Source: Oceanobacillus polygoni
GTDB lineage: Bacteria > Bacillota > Bacilli > Bacillales > Amphibacillaceae
Direction of reading: 5' to 3'
DNA length: 64,000 nucleotides
Assembly (NCBI RefSeq): GCF_008304605.1
Contig: NZ_PIJY01000024.1
Location: 62,857-126,856 of the forward strand
Below, piece by piece: positions 34,488 through 43,218 of this stretch. Both the position numbers and the translations under genes were made by a program. The notes under the pieces were generated by a model. That model ran no database searches and was not told the DNA's origin. It saw only the letters and a list, made by a program, of their open reading frames with translations. Within the stretch, counting starts at the first letter, position 1, and every line of letters begins with the position of its first letter.

Positions 34488-35981
34488 ATGGATACAAGTG
34501 TAATTCTTGATGGTTTATGGACGGCGCTTCAGCCGGCTAACTTGCTTTGGCTTCTACTTGGTGCAGCGCTTGGTACAATAGTTGGTATTTTACCAGGTCT
34601 AGGTGCTGCTACAGGAGTGGCGGTACTCATTCCGCTAACATTTGGAATGGAGCCTGTTAGTGCATTGATTTTAATGGCAGCAATTTATTATGGTGCACTA
34701 TTCGGTGGTTCGAGAAGCTCGATTCTTATTAATACACCAGGAGACGGGTCTTCCATTGCAGCAACATTTGACGGTTATCCAATGACAAAGAAGGGGATGG
34801 CAGGACAAGCAATGTCGATAGCAGCAATGGCTTCTCTTATTGGTGGAGTTATGGCTATATTCGGCTTTATCTTTTTGGCAATCCCTTTGGCAAAATTTGC
34901 TTTAAACTTTGGACCTGCAGAATTTTTATTACTTTTCTTATTTGCATTATCAGCAGTTGTCACGTTATCACAAGGGAATACGATAAAAGGGTTTTTAACA
35001 ATGTTTCTAGGGCTAGGCATTAGTACAATTGGAGTTGATTTACAATCGGGTGTGCATCGATTCACGCTTGGTCTGCCACATTTAACAGACGGTATAAACT
35101 TTATCGTTATTATTATTGGTATCTATGCAATTGGTGAGGTACTTTATAATTTGCTCAAACCACAGCATTCGAATAAGTCGGATAATGAAGCTATAGGTAG
35201 TAAATGGTTTACAAAAGAACAGTGGAAACGATCACTTGGTCCAATCTTACGTAGTGGACCAATTGGCTTCTTCTTAGGAGTTTTACCTGGTTCGGGAGGG
35301 ACAATCGCTTCTTTATTGGCATATAGTACTGAAAAACAAGTCTCTAAACGAAAAGATGAATTTGGAAAAGGGGCGGTCGAAGGACTAGTAGCACCAGAAT
35401 CTGCAAATAGCTCTGCAGCAGTTGGCTCGATGATCCCGATGTTAACGATGGGAATACCAGGTTCTGGTACAACTGCAGTCATGCTAGGAGCACTAGTAAT
35501 GATAGGAGTTACTCCTGGTCCATTACTATTTGAGAATAGACCAGATATGGTATGGACCTTAATTAACAGTATGTTTATTGGGAATTTAATTCTAGTAATC
35601 ATAAATATCTTAATGGTAGGTATGTTAGTGAAGGTATTAAAAACACCGCCGAATGTTCTTTATCCAATTGTTCTTATCTTATCATTCCTTGGAGCGTACA
35701 CACTTGGTTACAGCACGATTGATTTCTATATTTTGATTATTGCAGGAGTAATTGGGCTTTTTATGAGAATGTTGAATTATCCAGTAGTGCCACTAATTTT
35801 AGCATTAATTGTAGGAGGAGATATGGAACAGAACTTTCAGAGAGCAATGGTAGTTTATGATTCACCAGCGGCTGTATTATTTGCTTCTCCGATTACAATT
35901 GTACTAGCTATATTAACGCTTTTATCCTTATGCTATCCACTGATTACCAAGGTATTTAGACGGAGAAAGGCTGTAAATTAA
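34488..35981 (+). CDS. tctA: Tripartite tricarboxylate transporter large membrane subunit (TctA)
   Basis: 497-residue multi-span permease. Family motifs include GTIVGILPGLGAATGVAVLIPLTF near the N-terminus, FGGSRSSILINTPGDGSSIAATFDGYPM, and the repeat of the Gly-Pro motif in LGVLPGSGGTIASLLAY, then IPMLTMGIPGSGTTAVMLGAL. The two related Pro/Gly loops reflect the internal repeat of the TctA fold. Last gene of tctCBA; a terminator follows. Confidence 0.92.
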   Translation: MDTSVILDGLWTALQPANLLWLLLGAALGTIVGILPGLGAATGVAVLIPLTFGMEPVSALILMAAIYYGALFGGSRSSILINTPGDGSSIAATFDGYPMTKKGMAGQAMSIAAMASLIGGVMAIFGFIFLAIPLAKFALNFGPAEFLLLFLFALSAVVTLSQGNTIKGFLTMFLGLGISTIGVDLQSGVHRFTLGLPHLTDGINFIVIIIGIYAIGEVLYNLLKPQHSNKSDNEAIGSKWFTKEQWKRSLGPILRSGPIGFFLGVLPGSGGTIASLLAYSTEKQVSKRKDEFGKGAVEGLVAPESANSSAAVGSMIPMLTMGIPGSGTTAVMLGALVMIGVTPGPLLFENRPDMVWTLINSMFIGNLILVIINILMVGMLVKVLKTPPNVLYPIVLILSFLGAYTLGYSTIDFYILIIAGVIGLFMRMLNYPVVPLILALIVGGDMEQNFQRAMVVYDSPAAVLFASPITIVLAILTLLSLCYPLITKVFRRRKAVN

Positions 35982-36015
35982 AGTCATGTAATTTGTATAC
36001 TGTAAAACCTCAATA

Positions 36016-36060
36016 AAACCCGTATCACCTTATTTTAGGTGGTATGGGTTTATTATTTTT
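36016..36060 (+). terminator. Terminator of tctCBA
   Basis: AAACCCGTATCACCT / AGGTGGTATGGGTTT, a near-perfect 15-bp stem, then ATTATTTTT. Confidence 0.85.
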
Positions 36061-36201
36061 GCAAGTAAAGTTACAAAAATTCAACAAAACATCAGAGAAC
36101 AACTAGTGTTGAAAAAATAGGATATAATAGATTGAAGCACTTTTTTATAATTTATATTTAATTGGATAATTGAATTATAGTAAGAATGAGGAGGGCATAG
36201 G

Positions 36202-36456
36202 TTGGTAAGTACAGGAATGATTGTTCTTATTGGTGTAGTATGTCTGATTGCTGTAGTTTTAACGTTGTATGGGATGAAACAGGAAGAAGACAAACAAAAG
36301 AAGTATGAAAAGGCTGGAGAAGAGGCCGTAAGTGAATTAGCACGTTCGCTTGAGTATGAGACAAAATCGTTGAAATCGAATTTACCTTCATTGATATGGA
36401 TATATGTGATTACCATCGGTCTTTCAATGCTGGCATTGGCATTTTATATTTTCTAA
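36202..36456 (+). CDS. Small two-helix membrane protein, function unknown
   Basis: 84 residues: a hydrophobic helix at 6-24, a charged Lys/Glu middle and a second helix at about 62-83. I do not recognise the family. The start is a TTG with GGAGGG 7 bases upstream; an ATG five codons later (36217) is possible. It stands alone between two terminators. Confidence 0.6.
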   Translation: MVSTGMIVLIGVVCLIAVVLTLYGMKQEEDKQKKYEKAGEEAVSELARSLEYETKSLKSNLPSLIWIYVITIGLSMLALAFYIF

Positions 36457-36468
36457 TGTATGATCATA

Positions 36469-36498
36469 GGCTACCTGACACAAGGTGGCCATTTTTTA
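36469..36498 (+). terminator. Terminator of the small membrane protein gene
   Basis: GGCTACCT / AGGTGGCC stem, then ATTTTTT. Confidence 0.8.
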
Positions 36499-36552
36499 TG
36501 TGAAAAATATGAAGTGACATACGATAGAAAATATGATAGTATGAATTAACAG

Positions 36553-36603
36553 AAAAAAGGAATTACTTCTTTTTTGTTAATAATTAAAGGGATTCCTTTT
36601 TTA
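36553..36603 (+). promoter_or_regulatory. Hairpin in front of the rpiR-type gene, possible attenuator
   Basis: AAAAAAGGAAT and ATTCCTTTTTT form a perfect 11-bp stem ending only about 20 bases before the start codon. It resembles a terminator placed in the leader; no anti-terminator partner is obvious. Confidence 0.35.
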
Positions 36604-36623
36604 TAACTTAATGAGGTATTCAT

Positions 36624-37466
36624 ATGGAAACTATTTATCAAAAGATTTATGAACAAAAAAATACGTTTACAAACAGTTTACAGAAGATTGCATCATATAT
36701 TTTAGAGAATCCAAGGATATTTGCAGTTTCTTCTGCAACGGAAGCTGGAAAACAAATTGGAGTTAGTGAAACAACTATCATACGATTCTGTAAACAGCTA
36801 GGATATAACGGATATAAGGAACTTCAAGAGGAGGTTCAAAATATCCTATTACAAAGGAGTTCGTTATCTGAGTATGTGGAAGATAAAAAAGTCGATGCTG
36901 CCATAGAGAATTCGATTAAACGATTCATGGCGAACGATGTGGGAAATATTCAAAGAATGATGCAGCAGCTGTCAGAGGAAAGTCTTTCAACAGCTGTTAC
37001 GAAATTAACGAATGCAGATCGTGTACTCGTTGCAGGGGTGCGGTCATCTTATGCACTAGCAAGCTGGTTCTCCTATTCGCTTGATTTAATGCTCGGTAAC
37101 ACGAGAATATACAATCCTGGTACAGATGATATCCTGCTACGGCTAAGCGAACTTACTGAGAAAAGTGTGTTTGTAGCATTCTCATTTCATCGCTACGCTG
37201 TAGATACGATTAATATTGCCAAGCATGCTAAGAATGGGGGAGCATTTGTTATTGGAATTACAGACTCAGGGCTCTCTCCAATTACAGCATATTGCGATTT
37301 GGTGTTAAGTGTGCAGCTATCAGGTAAATCAACATTAGATGTAGCACCAGCAGTGATGTCGCTGTCAAACAGCATTATCGCATCTATTTCACTTGAAAAT
37401 GACGAAAAAGTTAAAGAGAGAGTAAAATTGTTTGATTCCATAAGTGGAAAAGATTTTTTTGATTGA
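36624..37466 (+). CDS. RpiR/MurR family transcriptional regulator
   Basis: 280 residues: N-terminal RpiR helix-turn-helix (about 1-76, with TEAGKQIGVSETTIIRFCKQLGY) and a C-terminal SIS domain (about 120-260, with VLVAGVRSSYALASWFSY and AFSFHRYAVDTI) that normally binds a phosphosugar or similar ligand. It precedes an M20 hydrolase, a GNAT enzyme, a racemase and a permease, so it is the likely local regulator. RpiR-type control of D-amino-acid or N-acyl-amino-acid genes would be unusual for a SIS domain; the ligand is unknown. Confidence 0.88.
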   Translation: METIYQKIYEQKNTFTNSLQKIASYILENPRIFAVSSATEAGKQIGVSETTIIRFCKQLGYNGYKELQEEVQNILLQRSSLSEYVEDKKVDAAIENSIKRFMANDVGNIQRMMQQLSEESLSTAVTKLTNADRVLVAGVRSSYALASWFSYSLDLMLGNTRIYNPGTDDILLRLSELTEKSVFVAFSFHRYAVDTINIAKHAKNGGAFVIGITDSGLSPITAYCDLVLSVQLSGKSTLDVAPAVMSLSNSIIASISLENDEKVKERVKLFDSISGKDFFD

Positions 37467-37494
37467 TAAAAAGATATAAACCATGCTTATGCTT

Positions 37495-37545
37495 ATAAGT
37501 GCAATAAAGGTATTCACTAAGTGAATACCGTGTTTTTAAACTTAG
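37495..37545 (+). terminator. Terminator after the rpiR-type gene, partial copy of an intergenic repeat
   Basis: Perfect hairpin GGTATTCAC-TAA-GTGAATACC (37509-37529), then GTGTTTTT. The preceding TATAAGTGCAATAAAGGTATT resembles the AAGTGCAACTAAGG segment of the repeats at 39541 and 41966. Confidence 0.6.
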
Positions 37546-37561
37546 ATGGGAGTTAATTAAA

Positions 37562-38686
37562 ATGAATGCAACATTAGAAAAGCTAAACCCATTATTAGAG
37601 AAAATTTTTAATCATTTACACGAACATCCAGAAATTAGTTGGGAAGAAAAAAAGACGACAGCTTATATTGAAGGTCTGTTTCAAGGCAAAGACTGTACGA
37701 TTAAACGTTTTGATGATTCAACAGGATTAGTAATCGATGTAGGAAGCGGCAGTCCTGTTATTGCTCTCAGAGCAGATATCGATGCATTATGGCAGGAAGT
37801 GAATGGAACATTCCAAGCAAATCACTCCTGTGGACATGATGCACATATGACAATCGTCATTGGTACACTTCTTACAATATTAGAAGAGAAGAAAGATTTT
37901 AAAGGAACATTTCGTTTTATTTTTCAACCGGCAGAAGAAAAAGGTGACGGCGCGTTAACCTTTGTGGAGAAAGGCGTTGTTGATGATGTTGATTATTTGT
38001 ATGGACTGCATTTGAGACCGATAGAGGAATTGGGACATGGTCAATTTGCTCCTGCTATCGAACACGGTGCAGCTAAGTTTATTCAAGGTCATATTAAAGG
38101 GCATGATGCACATGGAGCAAGACCACACTTAAATGCAAACGCCATTCAGGTTGGGGCGGAATTTTTTCAAGCATTAAACAGTATGCAAGTGAACCCGATG
38201 ATTCCACACTCTGCTAAAATGACAGCATTTCATGCTGGTGGAACAAGCTCCAATATTATTCCTGGAAATGCAACCTTTTCCATTGATGTCAGGGCTCAAA
38301 ATAATGAAGTAATGGAAGAAATCACAGATAAAATCTATCGAATTGCTTCATCGCTTGCAGATCTTCATGGGATAGAAATTGATTTATCAGTTGGTGCAAA
38401 TATAGCGGCGGCTGTGCTTGATCAGGACGCCATCTCATTCATGAGACAGGCAATTGTTGAATGCGCAGGAGATGAAAATTTATCCCCAGTTATTACAACA
38501 ACTGGTGGGGATGATTTTCACTTTTATACGATAAAACGTCCAGCGTTAAAAGCAACCATGCTCGCGGTTGGCTGTGATTTGGTACCAGGCTTACACCATC
38601 CAGAAATGACCTTCAATCATAAGGCTATCCCAAAGGCTGTGGAAATTATAACACGTGCACTATATAAAACGATGGAATCAATTTAG
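37562..38686 (+). CDS. M20 family amidohydrolase (probable N-succinyl/N-acyl-L-amino acid hydrolase)
   Basis: Zinc-dependent deacylase of 374 residues, M20D-like. Cys90 and His92 in NHSCGHDAHMT bind metal; Glu125/Glu126 in FQPAEEKGDGA are the catalytic pair; a dimerisation domain follows with GHDAHGARPH, then the final HHPEMTFN ligand region. In the racemase pathway described for Geobacillus kaustophilus, an M20 enzyme removes the succinyl group from N-succinyl-L-amino acids. Here it is the second gene of the same kind of cluster. General annotations (amidohydrolase, hippurate or IAA-amino acid hydrolase) cover this family; the specific role comes from context. Confidence 0.8.
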   Translation: MNATLEKLNPLLEKIFNHLHEHPEISWEEKKTTAYIEGLFQGKDCTIKRFDDSTGLVIDVGSGSPVIALRADIDALWQEVNGTFQANHSCGHDAHMTIVIGTLLTILEEKKDFKGTFRFIFQPAEEKGDGALTFVEKGVVDDVDYLYGLHLRPIEELGHGQFAPAIEHGAAKFIQGHIKGHDAHGARPHLNANAIQVGAEFFQALNSMQVNPMIPHSAKMTAFHAGGTSSNIIPGNATFSIDVRAQNNEVMEEITDKIYRIASSLADLHGIEIDLSVGANIAAAVLDQDAISFMRQAIVECAGDENLSPVITTTGGDDFHFYTIKRPALKATMLAVGCDLVPGLHHPEMTFNHKAIPKAVEIITRALYKTMESI

Positions 38687-38703
38687 TAGAAGGAGTCTTT
38701 TGT

Positions 38704-39498
38704 GTGATGAAAGGGAAACTAGAAATTAGGAAACTAACAACGCTGGACGAACTAAGAGAAATTCAGAGACTAGAGGAGTCAGTATGGCATATGTCGGCGA
38801 TTCCGTTGCACCAAACGTTCACAGCATTAACGAATGGCGGCATTATTTTAGGAGCCTATGATTCCGAAAAGCTAATTGGTTTTCTATATAGCTTTGCAGG
38901 ATTTGATGGAAAAAGTGCTTATCTATGCTCCCATATGATGGGGATATTACCGGAATATAGGAAAGATGGAATCGGAAGAAACTTAAAACGAAAGCAAGCT
39001 GAATTGGCAAGAGAAATGGGCTATGAAATGATAACATGGACATTTGATCCATTAGAAAGTGTGAATGCCTATTTAAACTTGCACAAACTCGGTGCTAAAG
39101 GTGTTTATTTCAAAGAAAACCACTATGGTAAGCTGGGTGATGAATTTAGCGAAGGACTTCCATCTGATCGATTTCAAATAATGTGGGATATTAGTAAAGC
39201 TGCTAAAGAAAAGGAAATGGTTTCAATTGATGCAGCAAACGTATTGTTACAGATGGATTCTGATCAAAAGCCGATTCTAACGAACAATCATAATTTGAAC
39301 GATCGTATGGAAAGCGATGTTTGGTTCGTTGCAATTCCATCCAATTTCCAAAAGCTAAAACAAGAAAACTTTGAACTTGCGAAACAATGGAGATTGACAA
39401 CCCAAAAGGTATTTAGAGAACTTTTCCAACAAGGTTACCAAGCAGAAGATTTTGTTCACCATGCTTCAGACCATAACTACTATGTTTTTCGCAAATAG
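38704..39498 (+). CDS. GNAT family acyltransferase (probable D-amino acid N-succinyltransferase)
   Basis: 264 residues with an N-terminal GNAT domain: GFLYSFAGFDGKSAYLCSHM, then the acyl-CoA loop LPEYRKDGIGRNLKRKQ and WTFDPLESVNAYLNLHKLGA. About 100 further residues make it longer than simple GNATs, as in the COG3375 group that travels with N-acylamino-acid racemases. Known members succinylate D-amino acids from succinyl-CoA. The gene lies 18 bases after the M20 gene and before the racemase. Start GTG 38704 or ATG 38707; AAGGAG serves both. Confidence 0.75.
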   Translation: MMKGKLEIRKLTTLDELREIQRLEESVWHMSAIPLHQTFTALTNGGIILGAYDSEKLIGFLYSFAGFDGKSAYLCSHMMGILPEYRKDGIGRNLKRKQAELAREMGYEMITWTFDPLESVNAYLNLHKLGAKGVYFKENHYGKLGDEFSEGLPSDRFQIMWDISKAAKEKEMVSIDAANVLLQMDSDQKPILTNNHNLNDRMESDVWFVAIPSNFQKLKQENFELAKQWRLTTQKVFRELFQQGYQAEDFVHHASDHNYYVFRK

Positions 39499-39540
39499 AT
39501 AGAAATAATGGTGAGTAAGACACCACCGTATTTCTGGGTA

Positions 39541-39632
39541 GGCAGGAAAGTATAAAACTTTCCTGCTTGCATAAATAAGTGCAACTAAGGTATTTATCCA
39601 TTAGTTAGGTGGATGCTAAGCTGTCTAAAAAA
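39541..39632 (+). repeat. Intergenic repeat, copy B (plus orientation)
   Basis: About 90 bp: a hairpin around AAAGTATAAAACTTT (GGCAGGAAAG...CTTTCCTGC), then AAGTGCAACTAAGGTATT, then GGTGGATGCTAAG and TCTAAAAAA. Copy C at 41966-42056 has the same parts in the same order on the other strand. Confidence 0.65.
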
Positions 39633-39659
39633 GTACGAACTTAAACAGGAGGATACACA

Positions 39660-40775
39660 ATGACAATCCCTATTAAACAACTAAAACTACATAAATTGAA
39701 CATGCGCCTAAAGGATCCTTTTACAACGAGCTTTGGAACCTTTCAAGATAAGGAATTTTTTATTACAGAGCTCATTGATGACGATGGAAATCGTGGGTAT
39801 GGGGAGTCTGTTGCATTTTCAAGTCCTTGGTATAGTGAAGAAACGGTAAAAACCAACTTACATGTTATGGAAGACTTTCTTATTCCGATTTTAAAAGAAA
39901 ATCAAATTAGTCATCCGGATCAGGTATCTGATTTATTCCATCCAATTAAGCGTAATAATATGGCCAAGTCTGCATTAGAGGGTGCAGCTTGGGATTTATA
40001 TGCAAAACGAGAAAAACTAACCTTAGCAGCAGCTCTAGGTGGAGAAAGAAAACAAATTGACGTTGGAATCAGTATTGGAATCCAACCTACAGTAGATGAT
40101 TTAATTCAAACGATTCAACACTTTGTTGATGCCGGCTACAAACGAATAAAAATAAAAATTAAGCCGGGTTGGGATGTAGAGGTACTTCGTGAGGTTCGCA
40201 AGCATTTTCCGGATACACCAATTATGGCAGATGCAAATTCAGCATATACGATTGACGATATTGAGCATTTACAGCAATTGGATGATCTCAATTTAATGAT
40301 GATTGAACAGCCATTGGAGCATGATGATATTGTAGATCATGCGAAGCTTCAAGCGGTTATGAAAACACCAATTTGTTTAGATGAGAGTATCCATTCACTT
40401 GAAGATACGAGAAAAGCCTACGAGCTTGGCAGCTGTAAAATTATTAACATAAAAATTGGACGTGTCGGTGGATTAACCGAAGCGAAACGAATTCATGATT
40501 TTTGTATGGATAAAGGTATCGACGTTTGGTGTGGTGGCATGCTGGAAGCTGGGGTAGGCAGAGCACATAATGTTGCATTAACAACGCTAGCACAATTTGT
40601 GTTACCAGGAGATACAGCTGGCTCATCGAGATATTGGGAAAGAGATATTATTAAACCGGAAGTTGTTGTAGAGAATGGACTGATAAATGTTCCAGACCAG
40701 CCTGGAATTGGTTATGATATCGACGAGGAAGCGATGGAAGAATTTACGGAATGGACAAGAGTCTATCATTTTTAA
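39660..40775 (+). CDS. N-succinylamino acid racemase / o-succinylbenzoate synthase-like enolase superfamily enzyme
   Basis: 371-residue enolase-superfamily protein. The catalytic Lys pair sits in [12 protein letters not shown] (about 161-171, KxK), the metal ligands are Asp191 (MADANSAYT), Glu216 (IEQPLE) and Asp241 (LDESIHS), and the second catalytic Lys is about 265 in IKIGRVGG. The OSBS and NSAR functions share this scaffold. No menaquinone genes surround it; instead an M20 hydrolase and a COG3375-like acyltransferase do, which points to racemisation of N-succinyl amino acids. A promiscuous OSBS activity is likely as well. Confidence 0.85.
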   Translation: MTIPIKQLKLHKLNMRLKDPFTTSFGTFQDKEFFITELIDDDGNRGYGESVAFSSPWYSEETVKTNLHVMEDFLIPILKENQISHPDQVSDLFHPIKRNNMAKSALEGAAWDLYAKREKLTLAAALGGERKQIDVGISIGIQPTVDDLIQTIQHFVDAGYKRIKIKIKPGWDVEVLREVRKHFPDTPIMADANSAYTIDDIEHLQQLDDLNLMMIEQPLEHDDIVDHAKLQAVMKTPICLDESIHSLEDTRKAYELGSCKIINIKIGRVGGLTEAKRIHDFCMDKGIDVWCGGMLEAGVGRAHNVALTTLAQFVLPGDTAGSSRYWERDIIKPEVVVENGLINVPDQPGIGYDIDEEAMEEFTEWTRVYHF

Positions 40776-40793
40776 TAAAATACGGTGTTATAT

Positions 40794-40825
40794 AGAGGAG
40801 CGCATTGTACGCTCTCCTCTTTTAC
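40794..40825 (+). terminator. Terminator of the racemase operon
   Basis: AGAGGAGCG / CGCTCTCCTCT stem, then TTTTAC. Confidence 0.75.
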
Positions 40826-40875
40826 AAGATAAAAATTTTCAAAATATTATGATATATATAGAAGGGGATTTACAT

Positions 40876-41922
40876 ATGAAAAAGAGTCTTCAGGTTGCTG
40901 GAGCTTATGTTGGATTAATTGTTGGAGCAGGGTTTGCTTCTGGTCAGGAAGTCATGCAGTTTTTTACAAGCTTTGGAATCTATAGTGTCCTTGGAACCAT
41001 AATCGCGGGGGTGCTCTTCGCTTTTCTAGGAATGCATGTGCTTCAGTTAGGATCTTATTATCAAACAGCATCACATCGTGAAGTAATTTATAAAATATGT
41101 GGAAAATATTTTGGATTTGCAGTCGATCTATTAATCACATTCTTCCTGTTTGGTGTTGCAGTTGTCATGATTGCAGGTAGTGGGTCGATTTTTGAACAAC
41201 AATTCGGTATTCCTCCACTTGTTGGAAACTTAATCATGACTGTAGCTGTCATCGCTACACTTTGTTTAAATGTAAATAAAGTTATTACGGTGATTAGTAG
41301 CATAACACCTTATTTATTGGTGTTAATATTTATTATTACCGGTTATTCTTTATTCAGTAGTGATGCAAGCATTAGTCAATTAAATGCATTGGCAGAAGTA
41401 CAGCCTGCTTCAGCCCCTAACTTTATTATGGGAGCTTTGCTCTATGTTTCGTATAATCTTGCAGCAGGATTTGCTATGCTGGCTGTCATTGGCGGCACGA
41501 TGAAGGATAGAAAAACTGCTGGCTGGGGTGGAATTTTTGGTGGAATCGGACTCGGATTATTACTATTTTTAATTAATTTAAGTTTATTTATGAATATCGG
41601 GTCTATTCAAGAAGCAGATATGCCTACATTGATGCTGGCAACGGAGGTCTCGCCAATTGTTGGTGTGTTAATGGCAATTGCTCTATTAGGAATGATTTTC
41701 AACACAGCAGTAGGTATGCTCTATGCTTTTACGGCACGACTCGTTCCGCAGAATACGAAAAAGTTTAAAGGAGCCGTTGTTATCATCGGTTTACTAGCTT
41801 TTGGTGCAAGCTTTATTGGCTTTACGACACTTGTTGGGACTGTTTATCCAATTACCGGTTATCTAGGATTTGTTTTAATTATTGCAGTTATTATATCTTG
41901 GGTTAGATTGAGAAAAGCGTAG
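40876..41922 (+). CDS. YkvI-like membrane transporter
   Basis: 348-residue protein with about ten hydrophobic segments. The N-terminal helix VGLIVGAGFASGQEVMQFF is characteristic of the YkvI group within the amino-acid/sodium-solute symporter fold. It may move amino acids or small organic cations. The ATG at 40876 follows GAAGGGGATTTAC; longer in-frame starts lie in the racemase coding region and are rejected. It has its own terminators, so it may be transcribed separately from the racemase genes despite adjacency. Confidence 0.78.
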   Translation: MKKSLQVAGAYVGLIVGAGFASGQEVMQFFTSFGIYSVLGTIIAGVLFAFLGMHVLQLGSYYQTASHREVIYKICGKYFGFAVDLLITFFLFGVAVVMIAGSGSIFEQQFGIPPLVGNLIMTVAVIATLCLNVNKVITVISSITPYLLVLIFIITGYSLFSSDASISQLNALAEVQPASAPNFIMGALLYVSYNLAAGFAMLAVIGGTMKDRKTAGWGGIFGGIGLGLLLFLINLSLFMNIGSIQEADMPTLMLATEVSPIVGVLMAIALLGMIFNTAVGMLYAFTARLVPQNTKKFKGAVVIIGLLAFGASFIGFTTLVGTVYPITGYLGFVLIIAVIISWVRLRKA

Positions 41923-41936
41923 AGGTTATAAATGAG

Positions 41937-41971
41937 AAAAACGAACAGCAATTGCATGCTGTTCGTTTTTT
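41937..41971. terminator. Terminator of the YkvI-like gene
   Basis: AAAAACGAACAGCA / TGCTGTTCGTTTTT stem, T-run. Confidence 0.85.
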
Positions 41972-42056
41972 AGAAAACTAGGCATTCACCAAGACTTTGG
42001 GGGATGCCTTAGTTGCACTAATGCAGAAAGGAAAGTTTTATACTTTCCTTTCTGCC
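41966..42056 (-). repeat. Intergenic repeat, copy C (minus orientation)
   Basis: Minus-strand reading: GGCAGAAAGGAAAGTATAAA-CTTTCCTTTCTGC hairpin, TTAGTGCAACTAAGGCATC, then GGTGAATGCCTAG and TCTAAAAAA. Same order as copy B. It also provides the downstream hairpin for the minus-strand methyltransferase operon. Confidence 0.65.
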
Positions 42057-42068
42057 AAGTCTAAAGAA

Positions 42069-43175
42069 TTATTTCCAAATCTCTTTTGATAAATCAACAA
42101 TATATTTTAATTTCTCCCATTGCTCATCTTCTGTTAACTTATTGCCGTGGTGGGTTGAAGCAAATCCACATTGTGGACTTAAAGCAATTTGCTCTAATGG
42201 CACGAACTCAGATGCAGCTTCAATTCGCTTTTTGATAACTTCTTTATCTTCAAGTTCACCAAATTTAGAGGTGATAGCCCCAATAACGACTTGTGCTCCA
42301 CCTTTGGGAATGTGTTTTAATGGCTCGAAGGTTCCAGAACGCTCATCGTCATACTCTAGGAAAAAGCCGTCCACTTTCTCTTTCGCAAATAAGGTTGGCG
42401 CAACTTCTGCATAGCTGCCTTGGAATGCCCAGCTAGAACGATAGTTTCCGCGACATAGATGTGTTGTTACAATTAAATCCTCTGGTTTGTCTTCGAGTAC
42501 ACCATTTACAATACGAACTGCTAAATCGATTAATTGCTCTCTTGAATAGCCGCCAGTATCGATTAATTTAAAGTCAGAAGATGAAAGTCCAGCAATGTAC
42601 ACATCGTCTAATTGTAAGTAACGAACACCAGCATCATAGAATGCTTTTACAGCGTCTCGGTATGCTTGCGTAATATCTTTGGCATATTCTTCAATATCTG
42701 GATAAATTTCTGGGTTTCGTATCCCAACTTCAAATAGCTGGTTTGGACTTGGAATCGTTTGTTTCGGAACCGCACGGTCACCAACAATTTCCTTAAATTC
42801 AATAAAGTCTTTAATAAACGGATGATCGGCATTAAAGGAAATTTTCCCGATGTTACGCACATGATATCGGTCTGTTTCTACGCCATCGAATTGATAGCCT
42901 TTTTCGGTGTTGTAGCCTTCAATCCCATTTAAATGCTCAAGAAAATCAAGATGCCACCAGCTGCGACGGAATTCACCATCGGTTACTGCTTCCAGCCCAA
43001 CTTCAATCTGCTTATCAACAATACGCTTGATTTCATTTGTTTCGACTTCGCGTAATTCTGCTGCAGTGATTTTTCCCGCTTTAAAATCTTCTCTCGCCTG
43101 ATGTAAGTTATCTGGGCGTAATAAACTTCCTACGTGGTCTGCTTTGAATGGTGCTTTTACTAGAGTTTTCGTCAT
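42069..43175 (-). CDS. Short MetE-like methyltransferase (YxjH/YxjG family), copy 1
   Basis: 368-residue protein equivalent to the C-terminal catalytic domain of cobalamin-independent methionine synthase. Zinc-site marks are VTTHLCRGNYRSSW (His and Cys), FFLEYDDERSGTF and LSPQCGFAS (second Cys); FKADHVGSLLRP at the start is typical of YxjG/YxjH. The folate-binding N-terminal half of MetE is missing, so the methyl donor may not be methyltetrahydrofolate polyglutamate. It is the third gene of an operon behind a SAM riboswitch, linking it to methionine supply. Very similar to the adjacent copy. Confidence 0.85.
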   Translation of the reverse strand: MTKTLVKAPFKADHVGSLLRPDNLHQAREDFKAGKITAAELREVETNEIKRIVDKQIEVGLEAVTDGEFRRSWWHLDFLEHLNGIEGYNTEKGYQFDGVETDRYHVRNIGKISFNADHPFIKDFIEFKEIVGDRAVPKQTIPSPNQLFEVGIRNPEIYPDIEEYAKDITQAYRDAVKAFYDAGVRYLQLDDVYIAGLSSSDFKLIDTGGYSREQLIDLAVRIVNGVLEDKPEDLIVTTHLCRGNYRSSWAFQGSYAEVAPTLFAKEKVDGFFLEYDDERSGTFEPLKHIPKGGAQVVIGAITSKFGELEDKEVIKKRIEAASEFVPLEQIALSPQCGFASTHHGNKLTEDEQWEKLKYIVDLSKEIWK

Positions 43176-43218
43176 GTCTATTCCTTCTTTCTTTCATTTT
43201 AATAGTAAGTAAGAAAAA

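Noticed and set aside
40687-40875. 63-codon N-terminal extension of the YkvI-like protein
   Set aside because: It overlaps the racemase gene and the terminator; the ATG at 40876 begins the conserved first helix.
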